Shown piece after piece: positions 5,833 through 6,263 of a stretch of DNA of 6,263 nucleotides. The stretch's first letter is position 1; each line of letters starts with the position of its first letter. Under the pieces are notes generated by a model. The model did not search any database and had not been told where the DNA came from. It was given only the letters and a program-made list of their open reading frames with translations. Both the position numbers and the translations under genes were made by a program. The stretch comes from an uncultured Lachnoanaerobaculum sp. (GTDB lineage: Bacteria; Bacillota; Clostridia; Lachnospirales; Lachnospiraceae), in contig CALALP010000093.1 in NCBI GenBank assembly GCA_937925515.1, forward strand, positions 1 to 6,263, given 5' to 3'.

Positions 5833-5911
5833 GTGTTAGAATATAATTAGTACAAAACAAAATGAGATATTCCCTTATTTGTTATATAATAAACCTTAGG
5901 AGGAACTCATT

Positions 5912-6211
5912 ATGTCAAGTAAAAGAAACCATCACTCAAAACAGTTTAAGCCGGATACTGTCAACTATCGAAATGAGCATCCGGATCTTACTCAAGTTGA
6001 ATGTGCCAAGAATCTTGGTATTGCTGTTAGTACACTTGCCAAATGGGAAAGTCAATTTCGTAATAATGACGGTGACATTCCCGTTCGTGGCTCAGGTAAC
6101 TATCAATCTGATGATGCAAAAGAAATAGCTCGCCTTAAACGTGAGCTTCGTGATACTCAGGATGCTCTTTATGTACTAAAAAAAGCCATAAGCATTCCGG
6201 GGAAAAGCTAA
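5912..6211 (+). CDS. IS3-family transposase OrfA (DNA-binding subunit)
   Basis: This 99-residue basic protein opens with SSKRNHHSKQFKPDTVNYR, then a helix-turn-helix (about 27-50: LTQVECAKNLGIAVSTLAKW) that recognises the element's ends. A leucine-zipper-like helix follows (69-93: AKEIARLKREL, ALYVLKKAI) through which IS3 OrfA and OrfAB oligomerise. Length and layout are typical of IS3-family OrfA. The start at 5912 has AGGAGG (5898-5903) eight bases upstream. OrfA alone usually acts as a regulator of transposition, whereas the catalytic OrfAB fusion is made by a -1 frameshift near its 3' end. It is on the opposite strand to all host genes here. Confidence 0.9.
   Translation: MSSKRNHHSKQFKPDTVNYRNEHPDLTQVECAKNLGIAVSTLAKWESQFRNNDGDIPVRGSGNYQSDDAKEIARLKRELRDTQDALYVLKKAISIPGKS
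6178..6184 (+). promoter_or_regulatory. Programmed -1 frameshift site A AAA AAA in the IS3 transposase
   Basis: Seven A residues, positioned in the zero frame as A|AAA|AAA and followed by G, form a slippery heptamer nine codons before the orfA stop. A -1 slip enters the orfB frame, which is open to the window edge. This is the usual arrangement in IS3-family elements; a stimulatory RNA structure downstream was not identified. Confidence 0.7.
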
Positions 6212-6263
6212 CTATTGCTATCTATACAGAGGTTTCTGCAAAGGTAGAGGCAGCTAAAGTAAA
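6184..6263 (+). CDS. IS3-family transposase OrfB, N-terminal start only (reached by frameshift)
   Basis: The -1 frame after the heptamer reads SHKHSGEKLTIAIYTEVSAK then VEAAKV, and is open to the edge. The segment resembles the N-terminal start of IS3-family OrfB (helices before the DDE integrase domain). No ATG is seen in this stretch, so synthesis as an OrfAB fusion is the simplest reading. The catalytic domain lies outside the window, so intactness is unknown. Confidence 0.65.

Larger units (their letters stand above)
5834..6263 (+). mobile_element. IS3-family insertion sequence, left part
   Basis: The left edge is placed at TGTTAGA (5834) because the YARHG reading frame is open up to this point and IS3-family ends begin with TG; a start at 5831 is also possible. 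The element contains orfA and the first codons of orfB and continues beyond the window, so its right end and target duplication cannot be checked. Between the edge and orfA, TATAAT boxes at 5842-5847 and 5885-5890 are candidate -10 boxes but lack clear -35 partners. Confidence 0.8.

Noticed and set aside
5862..6128. 88-residue plus-strand frame overlapping IS3 orfA
   Set aside because: It lies in another frame over a clear OrfA with a strong ribosome binding site and has no recognisable features.

Overview
The window is strongly AT-rich and its genes carry strong GGAGG-type ribosome binding sites. The recognisable proteins (a HipB/HipA pair, an ORF6N protein, YcgL-like nucleotidyltransferases, a YARHG domain, and IS3 and TnpB elements) are typical of accessory DNA in low-GC Bacillota. 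An anaerobic clostridium, perhaps of the Lachnospiraceae, fits best, but this is inferred from style and remembered homologs, not from a marker gene.

All host genes lie on the minus strand, so they are transcribed from right to left. From the right edge: an IS3-family element (plus strand, 5' part only, from about 5834) has cut off a gene whose last 68 codons survive and encode a YARHG domain. Immediately downstream is an intact 257-residue gene of unknown function (4834-5607). Next comes a hipBA toxin-antitoxin pair (3330-4713). Its upstream DNA holds a perfect 24-bp palindrome and a second, near-identical copy 41 bp away that overlaps the hipB start codon; each copy covers a plausible -10 box.

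Downstream of hipA follow, closely spaced, a VOC/glyoxalase-fold protein (2929-3291), an ADP-ribosylglycohydrolase (2100-2900) and two tandem polymerase-beta-type nucleotidyltransferase genes. Both nucleotidyltransferase genes are damaged. The first (1506-2043) has lost its middle, and its two ends are joined out of frame. The second (739-1506) has two in-frame TAA codons in its last quarter, but the reading frame continues to a natural end at 739.

At the left, an ORF6N-domain DNA-binding gene (74-685) loses its normal C-terminus at a hairpin-bearing sequence that looks like the left end of an IS200/IS605-type element. The tnpB gene of that element starts at position 24 and runs off the window.

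Overall this looks like a decaying accessory island bounded by two mobile elements, each of which appears to have truncated a neighbouring gene. The hipBA pair, the VOC protein, the glycohydrolase and the 257-residue gene look intact. The two nucleotidyltransferases, the YARHG gene and the ORF6N gene are eroded. The most useful new observations are the dual operator/promoter layout of hipBA, the continued reading frame of the stop-interrupted nucleotidyltransferase, the internal deletion in its partner, and the two mobile-element gene truncations.
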